Source: Nocardioides gilvus (GTDB lineage: Bacteria; Actinomycetota; Actinomycetes; Propionibacteriales; Nocardioidaceae). Taken from it: DNA of 64,000 nt. Location of the stretch: contig NZ_QHKY01000002.1 in the NCBI RefSeq assembly GCF_003194605.1, positions 310,001-374,000 of the forward strand, read 5' to 3'. Shown piece after piece: positions 51,198-59,884 of the stretch (positions within the stretch are counted from its first letter, which is position 1; each line of letters begins with the position of its first letter). Made by a program: the position numbers and the translations under genes. The notes below the pieces were generated by a model. It worked only from the letters and a program-made list of their open reading frames with translations. It was not told the DNA's origin and made no database searches.

Positions 51198-52010
51198 GTG
51201 GGAATCGAGTTCAGGAACGTCGGCAAGACCTACCGCGACGGCACCGTCGCGGTCGCCGACTTCTCCCACGTGGTGGCCTCGCACCGCATCGCCGCCCTGG
51301 TCGGCTCCTCGGGGTCGGGGAAGACCACGCTGCTGCGGATGGTGAACCGGATGATCGACCCGAGCAACGGCACGGTGCTGATCGACGACGAGGACATCCA
51401 GGGGCTCGACAAGGTCAGGCTGCGTCGTCGCATCGGCTACGTCCCGCAGGCCGGCGGGCTGCTCCCCCACCGCACGGTCGTCGACAACGTCGCCACGGTG
51501 CCCGTGCTCAACGGCACCTCCCGCGCCACAGCACGTGGCAACGCGCTCGACCTGCTCACGCTGGTCGGCCTGGATGCATCGCTCGCGTCGCGTTACCCCG
51601 CCCAGCTCTCCGGCGGCCAGCAGCAGCGCGTGGCGGTGGCCCGCGCCCTCGCCGCCGACCCGAACATCCTGCTCATGGACGAGCCGTTCGGCGCGGTCGA
51701 CCCGATCGTGCGACGCGAGCTGCAGGACCAGTTGCTGCGCGTGCAGGCCGAGCTCGGCAAGACGATCGTCATCGTCACCCACGACGTCGACGAGGCCTTC
51801 CGCCTTGCCGACGACGTCGTGGTGCTGCGTACGGGCGGGGTGGTAGCCCAGTCCGGCACACCGCAGAGCATCCTCGCCTCGCCCGCCGACGCGTTCGTGC
51901 GCGACTTCGTGGGAGCTGATCGACCCGAGCGCACCCTCACCACCACCGAGGTCGACGGCCAGCGCCTCGTGGTCGACGCCGACGGGCGCCCCGTCGGGAT
52001 CCTGCGATGA
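51198..52010 (+). CDS. Osmoprotectant/quaternary amine ABC importer, ATP-binding protein
   Basis: A 270-residue ATPase of the ProV/OpuCA type. Walker A is GSSGSGKTTLLRMVNRM, the signature LSGGQQQRVAVARALA, Walker B ILLMDEPFGAVDP and the switch VTHDVDEAF. The tandem CBS domains of ProV are missing; the protein ends soon after DFVGADRPERT. It powers uptake of glycine betaine or similar solutes. Four genes follow in overlapping order, and the start GTG is preceded by GAGGAG. The product overlaps the next gene by 4 bp. Confidence 0.93.
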   Translation: MGIEFRNVGKTYRDGTVAVADFSHVVASHRIAALVGSSGSGKTTLLRMVNRMIDPSNGTVLIDDEDIQGLDKVRLRRRIGYVPQAGGLLPHRTVVDNVATVPVLNGTSRATARGNALDLLTLVGLDASLASRYPAQLSGGQQQRVAVARALAADPNILLMDEPFGAVDPIVRRELQDQLLRVQAELGKTIVIVTHDVDEAFRLADDVVVLRTGGVVAQSGTPQSILASPADAFVRDFVGADRPERTLTTTEVDGQRLVVDADGRPVGILR

Positions 52011-52687
52011 CCTGGCTGGAGAACAACAGCGACTGGGTCGTGGAGCTGACGATCCAGCATCTCTTCCTCGCCTTGGCCGCGATCGTCGCCAGCGTGGTCC
52101 TGGCCGTGGCCGTCGGTCGGGTGGCGTACGTCCGTCCCCGGGTGCGGCAGCCGATCCTGGCGGCGGCGAGCGTCGTGTACGCAATCCCGGCCCTGCCGCT
52201 GCTGATCGTGATCCCGCTGGTGCTGGGAGTCCCGCTGCGTTCACCGACCACCCTGGTCGTCGCGCTCACGTTGTACGGCACGGCCCTGCTCGTCGGCACC
52301 GTGGTCGACGCGTTCTCCACGGTCGACGCCGGCGTCCGCGACTCGGCCGTCGCCATGGGGTACGGCCGTCAGGCACTCTTCTGGCGGGTCGAGCTGCCCC
52401 TGTCGGTCCCGGTGCTGCTGTCCGGCATCCGCGTCGTCACCGTCAGCACCGTGGGCCTGGTGACCATCGGGGCGCTGGTCGGCATCTCCAGCCTCGGCAC
52501 CCTGCTGACCGACGGCTTCCAACGCGGCATCACCAGCGAGATCCTGATCGGCGTCCTGATGACGATGGCGCTGGCCCTGGCGCTCGACGGCGCACTCGTC
52601 GCGCTGGGTCGTCTCCTCACCCGGTGGCAGCCGCGGCGCCGCCGTCGTGCTCGTACCCCCCTGGGATCGACCGAGGTGATCGTGTGA
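52007..52687 (+). CDS. Osmoprotectant ABC importer permease (first)
   Basis: A 226-residue membrane protein with about five helices and the MetI-like permease region (DSAVAMGYGRQALFWRVELPLSVPVLLSGIR). It pairs with the second permease of the same operon to form the heterodimeric channel. The ATG overlaps the ATPase stop (ATGA). The C-terminus is basic (RWQPRRRRRARTP). Confidence 0.92.
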   Translation: MTWLENNSDWVVELTIQHLFLALAAIVASVVLAVAVGRVAYVRPRVRQPILAAASVVYAIPALPLLIVIPLVLGVPLRSPTTLVVALTLYGTALLVGTVVDAFSTVDAGVRDSAVAMGYGRQALFWRVELPLSVPVLLSGIRVVTVSTVGLVTIGALVGISSLGTLLTDGFQRGITSEILIGVLMTMALALALDGALVALGRLLTRWQPRRRRRARTPLGSTEVIV

Positions 52688-53358
52688 CCACCTTCCTCGA
52701 CGCGCTGACGTGGATCGCCGACCCCGCCAACTGGGGCGGCGCCCAAGGCATCTCCGCGCGCCTCCTCCAGCACCTGGCGGTGACGCTCGTCGCTGTCCTG
52801 GCCGCCTCCGCGTTGGCCATCCCACTCGGCATCCTCATCGGCCACACCCGGCGGGGGCGGGGCGTGGTGGTCGCCCTCGCGGGCGCCGTGCGAGCCATCC
52901 CGACCCTGGGACTGCTCACCCTGCTCGCGTTGCTCCTGGGCGTCGGCGTCGAGGCGCCCCTGCTCGCGCTGGTGGCCCTGGCGGTCCCGTCGGTGCTCGC
53001 GGGGGCCTACGCCGGGATCGAGTCGGCCGAGCCCGCTGCGGTGGACGCCGCACGCGCGATGGGCATGAGCGAGCTGCAGATCGTCCGCAACGTCGAGCTG
53101 CCGCTCGGGGCCGGCGTCCTTGTCGGTGGTCTGCGCGCAGCAACGCTGCAGGTGGTCGCGACCGCCACCCTGGCCGCGTACACGTCAGACACCGGGCTCG
53201 GGCGCTACCTGTTCATCGGGCTCAAGGCGCGGGACTATCCCCAGATGCTCGCTGGCGCCATACTCGTGGCTGTCCTGGCCCTCCTGCTCGACCGTCTTCT
53301 CGCCACCGCGCAAGACCGCGCGTCCCGGCTCGCCCACAGCACCGAAGGAACACCATGA
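52684..53358 (+). CDS. Osmoprotectant ABC importer permease (second)
   Basis: A 224-residue permease. The EAA-loop analogue is AVDAARAMGMSELQIVRNVELPLGAGV, and several helices flank it. The GTG at 52684 overlaps the stop of the first permease by 4 bp (GTGA). A longer in-frame reading with an upstream start is disfavoured because it would run through the previous gene. With the ATPase and binding protein it completes the importer. Confidence 0.92.
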   Translation: MTTFLDALTWIADPANWGGAQGISARLLQHLAVTLVAVLAASALAIPLGILIGHTRRGRGVVVALAGAVRAIPTLGLLTLLALLLGVGVEAPLLALVALAVPSVLAGAYAGIESAEPAAVDAARAMGMSELQIVRNVELPLGAGVLVGGLRAATLQVVATATLAAYTSDTGLGRYLFIGLKARDYPQMLAGAILVAVLALLLDRLLATAQDRASRLAHSTEGTP

Positions 53359-54257
53359 CCCCGTCACGTACCGCTCTGCGCGTCGTCGTCGCCACGGCGG
53401 CCGCCCTCGTCCTGGCCTCCTGCGGCTCGGATCCGCTCTCCGGAGACGGGGACGACGGCGACGCCATCGTCATCGGCTCGCAGGACTACTACTCCAACGA
53501 AATCGTCGCCGAGATCTACGCCCAGGCCCTGGAGGCCGACGGCCACGAGGTCGACCGCCAGTTCCGCATCGGCCAGCGCGAGGCGTACGTCCCCGAGATC
53601 GAGTCGGGCGACATCGACCTGTTCCCGGAGTACAGCGGACCGTTGCTGCAGTTCTGGGAGCCGGACACCGAGGCCCGGCTGACCGACGACGTGTACGCCG
53701 CACTCGAGGAGGCCACGCCCGAGGGAGTACGAGTCCTCGACCAGGCCGAGGCGACCGACCAGGACTCGTACGTAGTCACCCGCGAATTCGCCGAGAAGTG
53801 GGACCTGACCACGATCGCTGACCTCGCGGAGGTCACCGACGACCTGACGCTGGGAGCCAACTCCGAGGCCGAGAGCCGCCCGAACGGGCCCCAGGGCCTG
53901 GAGTCCGCGTACGGGATCTCGGTCGACTTCGCGCCCATCGAGGACGGGGGCGGACCGCTGACGGTCAAGGCACTGAAGGACGGCGACATCCAGCTCGCCA
54001 TCATCTACACGGCCGACCCGTCGATCCGCAAGAACGACCTCGTGAGCCTGGAGGACCCCGAAGGCCTCTTCCTGGCCTCGCACCTCGTGCCGGTGGCCAG
54101 CGAGAACATCGACGACGACGCCGCCGCGGTCATCGACGAGGTCACCGCCGCCATGACGGCCGAGAGCCTCCTGGAGCTCAACCAGCGCAGCGTCGACGAG
54201 GAGTTGCCCGCCAAGACCATCGCCGCCGACTGGCTCGCCAGCGTCGACCTGGACTGA
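53355..54257 (+). CDS. Osmoprotectant ABC importer substrate-binding lipoprotein
   Basis: A 300-residue lipoprotein with signal peptide ending in LVLASC (Cys23). The mature domain matches the OpuAC/OpuCC binding protein: IVIGSQDYYSNEIVAEIYAQ, FPEYSGPLLQFW and LAIIYTADPSI. It should bind a quaternary amine such as betaine or choline through an aromatic cage; the aromatic residues of the cage are not securely identified by eye. ATGA overlap joins it to the permease gene; a terminator follows. Confidence 0.92.
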   Translation: MTPSRTALRVVVATAAALVLASCGSDPLSGDGDDGDAIVIGSQDYYSNEIVAEIYAQALEADGHEVDRQFRIGQREAYVPEIESGDIDLFPEYSGPLLQFWEPDTEARLTDDVYAALEEATPEGVRVLDQAEATDQDSYVVTREFAEKWDLTTIADLAEVTDDLTLGANSEAESRPNGPQGLESAYGISVDFAPIEDGGGPLTVKALKDGDIQLAIIYTADPSIRKNDLVSLEDPEGLFLASHLVPVASENIDDDAAAVIDEVTAAMTAESLLELNQRSVDEELPAKTIAADWLASVDLD

Positions 54258-54266
54258 GCCCACGCG

Positions 54267-54306
54267 ACTCGGCCCACCTCCCGACGTACGAGGAGGTGGG
54301 CCGAGT
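54267..54306 (+). terminator. Terminator of the osmoprotectant importer operon
   Basis: Perfect 15-bp arms (54267-54281 and 54292-54306) with a 10-nt loop, starting 10 bp after the binding-protein stop codon. Confidence 0.85.
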
Positions 54307-54510
54307 GAGCGGTCTGTCGGAGATGCCGCCTGACCCGGAGTATCAAGGCTGCCAGCCCCACGACGGACCCAGCGGTTCCATAGGCGTGCCATCCATGCTC
54401 AAGTCAGCGAGATCTCGTGAATCGCAGGACGCGGAATCCTGCACTCTGTCAAACTTGTGAGTCGGCATCCGGAGACCAGTTGCTGGTCAGAGCAGTGGTT
54501 GAGGAAGCGC

Positions 54511-55026
54511 ATGAGTGAGCCCTTCGTTGGCGAGATCCGTCTCTTCGCCGGCAACTTCGTACCTGTCTGGTGGATGCCTTGTGACGGGCGGACGTTGTAC
54601 ATCTCCGAGTATGAAATTCTGTTCACGCTCATCGGCACCACCTACGGGGGCGACGGAATTGCCACCTTCAAGTCGCCCGACCTGAGAGGCCGGGTGCCGA
54701 TTCACCAAGGCAGGTCGTCCGAAGGCATCGCGCAAGCGATTGGTCAGACGGGAGGCCAGGAGTCAGTCACGCTGAACCGACAGCAGATCCCGGCGCACAC
54801 GCACTCGGTGCCCGCCTCCCCGGTGGGCGCGACCTCGCGCACGGCTGTCGGCAACGCTCGGGCTCTGCTGCCTGACGGAGAGAAGGCGTACTCCGCGGGG
54901 CCTGCCAGCAGTGAGATGGCACAGACGTCTGTTGCTGGCGCGACAGAGCCGCACGAGAACCGACAGCCGTTCCTCGCGATCACTTACATCATCGCCGTCG
55001 AAGGCGTCTTCCCCTCCCCCTACTAA
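54511..55026 (+). CDS. Phage tail-collar (MdpB-like) protein 1
   Basis: A 171-residue protein. It opens MSEPFVGEIRLFAGNFVPVWW and has the collar core IGTTYGGDGIATFKSPDLRG near residue 50, followed by an HTHSVPA segment and a conserved C-terminus (QPFLAITYIIAVEGVFP). It matches microcystin-dependent protein (MdpB) relatives. No signal peptide is present, so the location is unclear. The 10-bp gap to the next collar gene points to one operon with genes 2 and 3 and the secreted protein. The start at 54511 is chosen over an upstream extension. Confidence 0.82.
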   Translation: MSEPFVGEIRLFAGNFVPVWWMPCDGRTLYISEYEILFTLIGTTYGGDGIATFKSPDLRGRVPIHQGRSSEGIAQAIGQTGGQESVTLNRQQIPAHTHSVPASPVGATSRTAVGNARALLPDGEKAYSAGPASSEMAQTSVAGATEPHENRQPFLAITYIIAVEGVFPSPY

Positions 55027-55036
55027 GGAGACCGCC

Positions 55037-55546
55037 ATGTCAGGAGCAGATCCCTTCATCGGAGAAGTCGCGCTCTACCCCTACAGCTTCGTGCCCGCGG
55101 GCTGGGCGTCGTGCGACGGTCAGCTCTTGGCGATCAGATCCAATACAGCACTCTTCAGCATCCTCGGGACGACCTATGGGGGGAACGGAGTAACCACCTT
55201 CGCCCTCCCCAACCTGAACGGTCGCGCGGCGCTGGCCACGGGACAGGGAAACGGGTTGTCGCACTATGACCTGGGTGAGCAGGGTGGCGAGGAGACGGTG
55301 ACCCTGCTGGCGTCCCAGATGCCGCTCCACGCTCACGCCACGCTCGCGGACCCTGGCGCGGCGACCAGCCGAGACCCCGTCGGCTCTGTGCCGGCTGCCG
55401 GAACCGTCGCGCTGCACACTGCTGCCGCCACAGTTGATGAACCCCTGGGCACCAGCGGTGGCAACCAGCCCCACAACAACATGCAGCCCTCTCTGCGGCT
55501 GCGTTACTGCATTGCCCTGACGGGTATCTTTCCCCAACGATCCTGA
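55037..55546 (+). CDS. Phage tail-collar (MdpB-like) protein 2
   Basis: A 169-residue homologue. The opening MSGADPFIGEVALYPYSFVPAGW and the core ILGTTYGGNGVTTFALPNLN match the first gene; the C-terminus NNMQPSLRLRYCIALTGIFPQ matches gene 3. AAGGAG lies 6 nt before the ATG. It probably assembles or acts with the two neighbouring paralogues, with which it shares about half its sequence by eye in the core. Confidence 0.82.
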   Translation: MSGADPFIGEVALYPYSFVPAGWASCDGQLLAIRSNTALFSILGTTYGGNGVTTFALPNLNGRAALATGQGNGLSHYDLGEQGGEETVTLLASQMPLHAHATLADPGAATSRDPVGSVPAAGTVALHTAAATVDEPLGTSGGNQPHNNMQPSLRLRYCIALTGIFPQRS

Positions 55547-55554
55547 GGAACAGC

Positions 55555-56082
55555 ATGAGCACCGAACCCTACGTGGGCGCGATCCAGTGGGTCTCGTTCA
55601 ATTTTGCGCCGCGGCACTGGGCGCTGTGCAACGGCCAACTACTGTCGATCAACCAGTACCAGGTCTTGTTCGCACTCCTCGGCACCACGTACGGGGGCAA
55701 TGGCGTGACAACCTTCGCGCTTCCGGATCTGCAGGGTCGAACGCCCATTGGCGTCCCCGGCGGCGCAGCGGCCGGCGAGTCGCTGGGCGAGAGTTCCCAC
55801 ACGTTGTTGGGCAGCCAACTCCCGCAGCACGCTCACACGATCGGCGTCTCGGATGCTCGGGCGACGAGTGTCGTTCCTGGGCCAGCGAGCGCCGTGTTGG
55901 CCGGTGGAAATCGAGCCTTCGTTGATCGAGCCGTGGGAGACGGGGCAGCCGAGACGGCCCCAACGATGTCTGCTGGGGCAGTCTCTGTGGTGGGTGGTAC
56001 GCAACCTCACGACAACATGCAGCCGTTCCTCACCCTCAACGCGATCATCTGCCTCAACGGCATCTACCCGAACCGGTCCTGA
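55555..56082 (+). CDS. Phage tail-collar (MdpB-like) protein 3
   Basis: A 175-residue homologue with opening YVGAIQWVSFNFAPRHWALC, core LLGTTYGGNGVTTFALPDLQ and C-terminus NNMQPFLTLNAIICLNGIYP in the order of its two neighbours. It starts 8 bp after the stop of gene 2. The function of MdpB-type proteins in bacteria is not established. Confidence 0.82.
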   Translation: MSTEPYVGAIQWVSFNFAPRHWALCNGQLLSINQYQVLFALLGTTYGGNGVTTFALPDLQGRTPIGVPGGAAAGESLGESSHTLLGSQLPQHAHTIGVSDARATSVVPGPASAVLAGGNRAFVDRAVGDGAAETAPTMSAGAVSVVGGTQPHDNMQPFLTLNAIICLNGIYPNRS

Positions 56083-56125
56083 CCAACTCCTGCTTCAGTC
56101 CTCCGAATCAACACAGGAGATCCAG

Positions 56126-56620
56126 ATGCTCCACACCACTCGCCGGACCGTGCTGAGCGGCGCCGCCTGGACGGTACCCGCGGTGACGCTTGCGAGCGCT
56201 GCCCCCGCGTTCGCCGACTCAGTCGTGCCTGACATCGCCTTCACCTCAGGGGCAACCAAGCTCGTCACCGACGGTGACTTCTTCGGTGTGCAGTTCGAGG
56301 ACGCGTTCCTGACGGTGGCTCCGGATGTACTCGGCCTTGCGGCCGAACTGACCCTCACGGTGGTGTTCGTGCCCACCAGCGGTGACGACGAACTCTTCTC
56401 CGACCTCACGGCTCCCGCCGGTTGGATCCACCAGCCTCGCAGCGCAACCGTTCGCAACCTCCTGGTCTTCGCTCGTCCGACAATCCCGACGTCCGGTGCG
56501 CTCGTGCCGATCGAGGACGGTATCTACTTCGGCACCGACGACGTGTCCCAGCGGGGCACCTTCGCGCTGACCTTCCGGGTCGGCGACCTCAGTACGACGT
56601 GGATGGTCTCCACCCCCTGA
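56126..56620 (+). CDS. Secreted protein with Tat-like signal peptide
   Basis: A 164-residue protein. The N-terminus has twin arginines (TTRRTVLSGAAW) and a hydrophobic stretch ending AAPAFA near residue 30, compatible with Tat export. The mature part is mostly beta-type sequence with an acidic 'IEDGIYFGTDDVSQ' segment. No family is recognised. AGGAGATCC lies just before the ATG. It follows the three collar genes with a 43-bp gap and may be exported with or for them. Confidence 0.65.
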   Translation: MLHTTRRTVLSGAAWTVPAVTLASAAPAFADSVVPDIAFTSGATKLVTDGDFFGVQFEDAFLTVAPDVLGLAAELTLTVVFVPTSGDDELFSDLTAPAGWIHQPRSATVRNLLVFARPTIPTSGALVPIEDGIYFGTDDVSQRGTFALTFRVGDLSTTWMVSTP

Positions 56621-56642
56621 CAGGCCCCGAAGGTTGTGTGAG

Positions 56643-57338
56643 GTGGGCATTGCTACTGCGACTGCTGCACGGATAGGTGTCAGGTTGACGTCATCGGGCT
56701 CCGCACGCCAGGCCGCGCGCTGGGGAGCGCTGGCACTGCTCGTACGACCGCTCTACATCGCGACCGAGTTCGTCGTGGCCGCGGCAACGACGGGCGGCTA
56801 CAACTTCCTCTCCGATTCGGTCAGCCGACTCGGCGAGATTGGTTGCTCGGCGGCGTACTGCTCGCCGTGGCACGAATTGATGAACGGCTCATTCATCGGC
56901 TTCGGTGCCTTGCTGGTCGGCGGTGCGGTGCTGCTCTCGAGGCCTCTGGGGCCTTGGGTCACAGGATTGTTGGTGGTCTCCGGGCTGAGCTCGGTCGCCA
57001 CCGGGCTCGCTCCCCTCGACCAGGACGCCACCCTGCATGCAGTCGCCGCGGCACCCTTGTTCGTGGCACAACCGATCGCGTTGATCGTTCTCGGCGTTCG
57101 GTTGCGCAAGGAGCGGCCGCGGCTGGCCCAGGCACTCATGGCTGCGGGGGTCGTGACCGGCGCGGCGGCCGTGTCATTCGTGCTCTCCGGCGACGGCTCC
57201 GCATCGGGTGCCCTCGAACGTCTTGCCCTGTGGCCGGTGTTCATCGGGCTGGCCGGCTTCGCATGGACGCAACTGCGCGCCGAGGATCGCACCGTGCCAC
57301 TGTCGCGCACCTCACGCCCCCACCACGGCGGCTCCTGA
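56643..57338 (+). CDS. DUF998 membrane protein
   Basis: A protein of about 231 residues with six hydrophobic helices. The early DUF998 pattern is visible: IATEFVVAAATTGGYNFLSDSVSRLGE, then a loop (IGCSAAYCSPWHELMNGSF) and later SGLSSVATGLAPLDQDATLH. The function of the family is unknown. The start is uncertain: GTG 56643 follows AAGG by 9 nt; TTG 56634 and TTG 56685 are alternatives. Confidence 0.75.
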   Translation: MGIATATAARIGVRLTSSGSARQAARWGALALLVRPLYIATEFVVAAATTGGYNFLSDSVSRLGEIGCSAAYCSPWHELMNGSFIGFGALLVGGAVLLSRPLGPWVTGLLVVSGLSSVATGLAPLDQDATLHAVAAAPLFVAQPIALIVLGVRLRKERPRLAQALMAAGVVTGAAAVSFVLSGDGSASGALERLALWPVFIGLAGFAWTQLRAEDRTVPLSRTSRPHHGGS

Positions 57339-57468
57339 CCCGTTGCTGGGGTAGTTTTTCTCCCCTGACCCGGCACGGACCGGGTGAAGGCACACGCGCC
57401 GACAGCGACGTGGGTCCGAGGCTGGAAACCTCCAGAGACAGTCACGAAAAACCTCTGGAGCTCTCCGC

Positions 57469-58917
57469 ATGTCATCGACTCTGCCCGCCTCGTCGACCCG
57501 CTGGTGGGCGCTCGTCGTCCTCGGCCTCACCCAGCTGATGGTCGTCCTCGACGGCACCATCGTCGCCATCGCCCTGCCGGCCGCCCAGGCCGAGCTCGGC
57601 ATCGACGACAGCCAGCGTCAGTGGGTCGTCACCGCCTACGCCGTCACCTTCTCCGCCCTGCTCCTGCTCGGCGGACGCATCGCCGACTACTGGGGCCGCA
57701 AACGCACCTTCATGGTCGGCATGGCCGGTTTCGGCGCCGCCTCCGTGTGGGGCGGGCTGGCCCAGTCGGGCGGCGAGCTCATCGCGGCACGCGGACTCCA
57801 AGGCGTCTTCGCTGCTCTCCTGGCCCCCGCCGCCCTGGCCATGGTCTCCGTGCTCTTCCCCACGGGACGTGACCGCAACGTGGCCTTCGCCGTCTTCGGC
57901 ATCGTCGCGGGCACCGGCGCCGCCTTCGGCTTCCTGCTCGGCGGCGCGCTCACCCAGTACGCCGACTGGCGCTGGTGCCTGCTGGTCAACGTCTTCTTCG
58001 TGGTCGCCGGCCTGATCGGCGGCAAGGTCCTGCTCGTCGAGAGCAAGGCCGAGGGCGACACCCGCTACGACCTCATCGGCACCGTCGCGGTGGCCCTGTC
58101 ACTCGGCTCCCTGATCTACGGCTTCGCGCGGGCCGAGCACGGCTGGGGTGAGGTCGACACCCTCGGCTTCCTCGCGGCCGGCGTCATCCTGATGGGCGTC
58201 TTCGTTTGGTGGCAGACCCGCACCTCCCACCCGCTGCTGCCCCTGCGCGTCGTTCGCGACCGCGTACGCGGCGGAGCCTTCCTGCTGCAGGCGTTCGTGG
58301 GCGTGGTCATGGTCGGCGCGATGCTCTACCTGACCTTCCACTTCCAGATCGTGCTCGGCATGAGCCCCCTCGCCGCCGGCTTCGGCAACGTCGCGATGAC
58401 CGCCGTGATCATGGCCACCGCACCGGTCTCCACCAAGCTCTTCACCTCCTTCGGCCCTCGCGCCGTGCTCACGACCGGTCCGCTGCTCGTCGCCGCCGGC
58501 CTCTTCTTCCTCAGCGGCATCACCGCCCAGGGCAGCTACTGGTCGGAGGTCCTGCCCGGCCTCGTCGTGATGGGCCTCGGCTTCTCGCTGATCTTCGTGC
58601 CGCTGCAGAACCTCGCCCTCTCGGGTGTCGACCCGCACGACGCGGGCGTCGCCTCCGCCTTCGCCAACGCCTCCATGCACGTGGGCGGGTCGGTCGCGGT
58701 GGCCGTCTTCACCGCCCTCTACACCTCTTCCCTGGCCGACTCGCTCGCCCGGGGCCAGGGCCAGCTCCCCGCCATGGCCGAGTCGTACGGCGACGTCTTC
58801 ATCGTCGCGGCCTGCGTCATGGTGCTCGGCGCTCTCACGTCCTTCGTCCTCTTCCGCGGACCGCGCGCGTCGGTCATGCCGCCCGCCGACGCGGACGCGG
58901 TGGTCGCCGCCCACTGA
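57469..58917 (+). CDS. MFS drug efflux transporter, DHA2 family
   Basis: A 482-residue transporter with about 14 helices. VVLDGTIVAIALPAAQAELG in helix 1, GGRIADYWGRKRTFMVGM (motif A) and ARGLQGVFAALLAPAALAMV (motif C region) fit the EmrB/QacA family. It should export drugs or toxic compounds by proton antiport. SD-like GGAG is 9 nt before the ATG. No regulator is adjacent. It is the second DHA2 transporter in the window (see 17510-19087). Confidence 0.9.
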   Translation: MSSTLPASSTRWWALVVLGLTQLMVVLDGTIVAIALPAAQAELGIDDSQRQWVVTAYAVTFSALLLLGGRIADYWGRKRTFMVGMAGFGAASVWGGLAQSGGELIAARGLQGVFAALLAPAALAMVSVLFPTGRDRNVAFAVFGIVAGTGAAFGFLLGGALTQYADWRWCLLVNVFFVVAGLIGGKVLLVESKAEGDTRYDLIGTVAVALSLGSLIYGFARAEHGWGEVDTLGFLAAGVILMGVFVWWQTRTSHPLLPLRVVRDRVRGGAFLLQAFVGVVMVGAMLYLTFHFQIVLGMSPLAAGFGNVAMTAVIMATAPVSTKLFTSFGPRAVLTTGPLLVAAGLFFLSGITAQGSYWSEVLPGLVVMGLGFSLIFVPLQNLALSGVDPHDAGVASAFANASMHVGGSVAVAVFTALYTSSLADSLARGQGQLPAMAESYGDVFIVAACVMVLGALTSFVLFRGPRASVMPPADADAVVAAH

Positions 58918-58956
58918 CCGCGCCAGGTCACGGCGAGCAAGGGGTCGTACGCGAAC

Positions 58957-59598
58957 TCACGCCTCGCGCGAGACCTCTCGGTAGCGGTCCAGGTGAATCG
59001 CGTCGACCAATGGCCGCTTCGATCGCCAGCCGTGGCGCTCCAGGTCGGGCACCTCCTGGAGTTGGGTGACAGGTCCGAGGCAGAGCCACGCCACGGGCCG
59101 AATGCGGCTCGGGATACCCAACAGCTCCTGGAGGTACTCCTCCCGATAGAAGGAGACCCACCCCAGGCCGAGGCCCTCGGCCGTCGCTGCCAGCCACAGG
59201 TTCTGGATGGCCAGGCAGCTCGAATAGAGCCCGGCGTCAGCGATCGCGTGGCGACCGAGGACCGCCGGACCACCGCGCTCGCTGTCGTAGGTGACCACGA
59301 TGCCGAGCGTGGACTCCATGATCCCCTCGACCTTGATCCGGGAAAACGTCTCGGCGCGCTCACCCTCCAGGCTCGCGGCGAACGTCTCGCGCTCACTGCG
59401 TACGTGCTCCTGGAACTGGCCACGGGTCCCCTCGTCCCGGACGAGGACGAAGTCCCAGGGCTGGCTGTTGCCCACACTCGGTGCGGCGTGCGCCGCGATC
59501 AGAATCCGCTCCAGCGTCTCGTCCCCGATGGGGTCGCCGGTGAACTCGGCGCGCACGTCACGGCGGCGAAAGATGGCTTCGTACAGGTCAGATGACAT
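58957..59598 (-). CDS. bluB: 5,6-dimethylbenzimidazole synthase BluB (nitroreductase fold)
   Basis: A 213-residue flavin-binding protein. FRRRDVRAEFTGDPIGDETLERIL and AAHAAPSVGNSQPWDF match the BluB signature within the nitroreductase family. BluB cleaves reduced FMN with O2 to form the lower ligand of vitamin B12. A cobalamin riboswitch on the same strand (59662-59831) supports the assignment over an ordinary nitroreductase. GGGAG precedes the ATG. It is convergent to the MFS gene. Confidence 0.9.
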   Translation of the reverse strand: MSSDLYEAIFRRRDVRAEFTGDPIGDETLERILIAAHAAPSVGNSQPWDFVLVRDEGTRGQFQEHVRSERETFAASLEGERAETFSRIKVEGIMESTLGIVVTYDSERGGPAVLGRHAIADAGLYSSCLAIQNLWLAATAEGLGLGWVSFYREEYLQELLGIPSRIRPVAWLCLGPVTQLQEVPDLERHGWRSKRPLVDAIHLDRYREVSREA

Positions 59599-59661
59599 TT
59601 GGGGCTCCCGCAGTTCGCGCCGCCTGACGCCCTCGCGGGCAGGACAGACGGCTGGTCAAGC

Positions 59662-59831
59662 GAGGCCGGTCTTCGGACTTCCCGTCGACGTCACCGGTCG
59701 CCTTCCCAGGATCTTCGATCCCAGTGGCTGCGCGTCAGCGCGTGACCGGCAACTCAAGGTCACCGCAGCGGGCCCTGTGCCGGAATCTCACCGGCTTCCC
59801 GATTCTCCCCTTGCGGGGCACCTCGCAGGTT
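59662..59831 (-). promoter_or_regulatory. Cobalamin (AdoCbl/B12) riboswitch upstream of bluB
   Basis: On the minus strand the core elements occur in order: GAGAATCGGGAAGCCGGTGAG, the ATTCCGGCACAGGGCCCGC segment that matches the conserved CCCGCCACTG-type B12 box, GACCTTGAGTTGCC..., CTGGGAAGGCG, and GGAAGTCCGAAGACCGGCC near the 3' end. This arrangement is that of the cobalamin riboswitch class. About 63 nt follow before the bluB start; when B12 is bound, that platform should block expression, giving feedback by the end product. Confidence 0.85.
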
Positions 59832-59844
59832 GTTGCCACGGGTG

Positions 59845-59850
59845 AACCTA
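59845..59850 (-). promoter_or_regulatory. Predicted -10 element of the bluB transcript
   Basis: TAGGTT on the minus strand lies 14 nt before the first conserved riboswitch bases, so a start about 7 nt downstream would include the whole aptamer. Confidence 0.55.
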
Positions 59851-59884
59851 CTCCACGACGACCGCTCGCGAGCCGCCGCAGCGA

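Noticed and set aside
54511..56082. Remnant prophage
   Set aside because: Only tail-collar proteins are present; no capsid, portal, terminase, integrase or att sites are seen nearby.
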